Positions 62,672-64,000 of a stretch of DNA of 64,000 nt are shown one piece after another (within the stretch, counting starts at the first letter, position 1; each line of letters begins with the position of its first letter). This DNA is from CAVQFB01 sp963711675. Lineage in GTDB: Bacteria; Acidobacteriota; Terriglobia; Terriglobales; Acidobacteriaceae. The stretch lies in the NCBI GenBank assembly GCA_963711675.1, contig CAVQFB010000005.1:248001-312000 (forward strand), written 5' to 3'. Under the pieces are notes generated by a model. It saw only the letters and a program-made list of their open reading frames with translations. It searched no databases and was not told the DNA's origin. A program made the translations under genes and the position numbers.

Positions 62672-63066
62672 GGCACCCCATCTCCAATTCTGACGAGTGC
62701 TTCGAGAGAGCTTCCACAACGTAATGCCTGGGCCACCCGGCACCTCCTCCGTCAATTTCAAGGAGTCCTCCGAGATATACTGCTGCGCGAAAAGCTCTGG
62801 GTACCCCCCTTTCAGTGCTCCGCGTCCCGGTTTGGAATGAGGTCGCGCAGGCATAAATGGGCACACTGCCACTGCTTCGAGAATGTGGTAGTAGTAGAAG
62901 ACGTCGTGCTACGTTAGTTGGCTTCAGGCGACTACGAAGCTGGACGGTGAAGTTCATCGGCGGTTGAACATCCAGGGCAAGTGGGAGTCGGATTCTCAAC
63001 TCTCCTCCACCAAGGCGGAGTTTCCGCCGAGCCGATCCATCATTCATTATTATTATCAGGGGCCAA

Positions 63067-64000
63067 ATGCGAAGGGTGTCGATCATTCAAGCAAGCGAGA
63101 GAATGCTTCGGGCGGTCACTCGTGCGGTCAGAGGCAGCGTTTTGGTTGTGTTAACTGGCTGCTTATGGGTGAGTGCCCAGAATGTGGTATTGACGGGCTC
63201 GCTCAGCGGACGCGTCACCGACAATAGCGGCGCGGTGGTGCCAGGCGCTTGGGTTGTCGTTCAGAGCCTTGCGACCGGTGTGAAGCTATCGGCCGAGACA
63301 AACCATGCGGGACTTTACCGGTTTCCTGTGGTCATGCCGGGCTCCTATTCCATCACGGCAAAACTCAAGGGCTTCCGAGATGTCGAGGCCCTGGTGCGAG
63401 TGCTGGTAGGAAATGCCACGTTGCAGGACATCCAGTTGCAGGTGGGAGCCGCCACAGACACGGTTCGAGTGAATGGGACGACGCCCCTGTTACGTCCCAC
63501 GGAATCCTCCGCCAGCACGGTGCTGGAGCGATCGCTGATTGGGGAACTGCCGCTCAATGGACGAAAATACACCGACTTTATGACTCTCACCCCGAATACC
63601 AGCTACGACGGCGACACCGGCCTGGTGAGTATTGCCGGACAGCAGGGCGGAGAGGATTCAGGATACGCCAATGGAAATGGCTCCAGCGCCTTCACCGTGG
63701 ACGGAACCAACGCGACCAGCAACTACTTCGCCGACATTGAAGGCCGTTACCGCATCCCGTATTTATATGGCGAGAACGCGATCCAGGAGTTCCAGGTCGC
63801 GGTCAGCCCGTACTCGGCGATCTACGGCGGAGGAGCGGGCTTCGTCAATGCGGTAACCCGTTCGGGGAGCGACGCATTCCACGGCAGTGCGTTCTATTAC
63901 AATCGCGACTCCGCAACGGGAGCCAACGACGCCATCGATAAAGCCAGCGGCCTTCCTAAGCCGCAAGACACTTTGCAGCAATTCGGCGGAGGAATTGGCG
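63067..64000 (+). CDS. TonB-dependent receptor with N-terminal carboxypeptidase-like domain (3' end outside window)
   Basis: Open from ATG 63067 (or 63103) to the window edge, 311 codons. A signal peptide (SVLVVLTGCLWVSAQ) is followed by a CarboxypepD_reg domain (LTGSLSGRVTDNSGAVVPGA, HAGLYRFPVVMPGSYSITAK) and a plug domain with ERSLIGELPLNGRKYTDFM, TVDGTNATSNYFADIEGRY and ENAIQEFQVAVSPYSAIYGG, GAGFVNAVTRSGSDAFHGS. This Oar-like receptor type is abundant in Acidobacteria and imports large substrates through the outer membrane using TonB. The beta-barrel lies outside the window. Substrate unknown. Confidence 0.94.
   Translation, partial: MRRVSIIQASERMLRAVTRAVRGSVLVVLTGCLWVSAQNVVLTGSLSGRVTDNSGAVVPGAWVVVQSLATGVKLSAETNHAGLYRFPVVMPGSYSITAKLKGFRDVEALVRVLVGNATLQDIQLQVGAATDTVRVNGTTPLLRPTESSASTVLERSLIGELPLNGRKYTDFMTLTPNTSYDGDTGLVSIAGQQGGEDSGYANGNGSSAFTVDGTNATSNYFADIEGRYRIPYLYGENAIQEFQVAVSPYSAIYGGGAGFVNAVTRSGSDAFHGSAFYYNRDSATGANDAIDKASGLPKPQDTLQQFGGGIG

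Larger units (their letters stand above)
62029..63066. other. About 1 kb repeat-rich intergenic region
   Basis: No gene recognised. From the left: degenerate heptamer runs built on TCAGCTC/TTAGCTC (62035-62110 and again 62365-62395); a block at about 62158-62260 containing TTGTCATTCCGAACCGGC, GGAATCTGCATTTC and TTTCTTGGCGCGGAG, a motif set I associate with interspersed elements that give spurious small proteins; an 11-bp near-perfect inverted repeat CCGCCCCTTGC / GCAAGGAGCGG at 62643-62671; and a short perfect hairpin GGCGGA-GTT-TCCGCC at 63014-63028 just ahead of the receptor gene. Confidence 0.6.

Noticed and set aside
62484..63086. 200-codon minus-strand frame before the receptor gene
   Set aside because: Low-complexity, no homology recognised, overlaps hairpins and the start of the receptor; no ribosome site.
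1..64000. CRISPR arrays, rRNA operons, tRNA genes, prophage or integrases
   Set aside because: No regularly spaced repeats, rRNA signatures, cloverleaf candidates other than the tmRNA ends, or phage/recombinase proteins were seen.

Overview
This 64 kb window comes from a moderately GC-rich bacterial chromosome, most likely Acidobacteriota, class Terriglobia. That placement is inference. It rests on a bacillithiol synthase (bshC), a TonB-dependent receptor with an N-terminal carboxypeptidase-like domain, many GT-C/GT87 membrane glycosyltransferases, a Tad locus followed by DUF192 and TonB-like genes, and REP-like GGCACGGCT..AGCCGTGCC hairpins. There are no rRNA genes, tRNAs, CRISPR arrays, insertion sequences or prophage genes. 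The only RNA gene is a complete tmRNA.

Layout. 0-5.8 kb is a phosphate/polyphosphate block: the 3' end of ppx, a convergent operon (hypothetical-ppk1-sixA), and pstS with a well-formed PHO-box-like promoter and an intrinsic terminator, then a broken TPR-like gene. 5.9-10.2 kb holds a frameshifted GH15 glucoamylase-like gene and a sodium/solute symporter. 10.3-12.5 kb encodes a FHA-GAF-SpoIIE phosphatase and a STAS antagonist (partner switching). 12.6-17.6 kb is a cluster of four GT87-type glycosyltransferases. 18.2-25.0 kb is a Tad/Flp pilus assembly operon (cpaB, cpaC, cpaE, cpaF, tadB, tadC) without a recognisable pilin, followed by DUF192 and a large proline/glycine-rich TonB-like protein. 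27.5-36.5 kb has another GT-C-like membrane protein, a CPBP-family protein lacking its glutamates, NDH-2, a TPR protein, nfeD plus slipin, a SPOR protein, a remnant of a sulfite-oxidase-like gene and an orphan ArsR regulator. 36.5-42.1 kb has a large hybrid histidine kinase divergent from a REC/HD-GYP response regulator, then a SIMPL protein. 42.2-50.1 kb has conserved secreted proteins, a beta-lactamase/NamZ fusion, menC, a GNAT protein and mazG. 50.3-58.6 kb has a dienelactone-hydrolase-like enzyme, broken glpD, GDPD, two small proteins, and three consecutive broken genes (penicillin acylase, pilin-like, HAD). 58.6-64 kb has bshC, an M48 protease, tmRNA, about 1 kb of repeat-rich DNA, and the start of a TonB-dependent receptor cut by the window edge.

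How it fits together. Ppk1, Ppx, PstS and possibly SixA form a phosphate-acquisition and storage module. The Tad machinery, the HD-GYP regulator and the GT87 enzymes point to a surface-attachment lifestyle. NamZ/beta-lactamase, penicillin acylase, GH15 and the receptor point to polymer and cell-wall scavenging. GlpD and GDPD, convergent at 53.2 kb, would together recover glycerol phosphate from phospholipid head groups.

The most important caution is that six genes are interrupted by seven frameshifts, each with recognisable sequence resuming in another frame. This looks more like residual indel errors in a draft assembly than six independent pseudogenes, but the sequence alone cannot decide.
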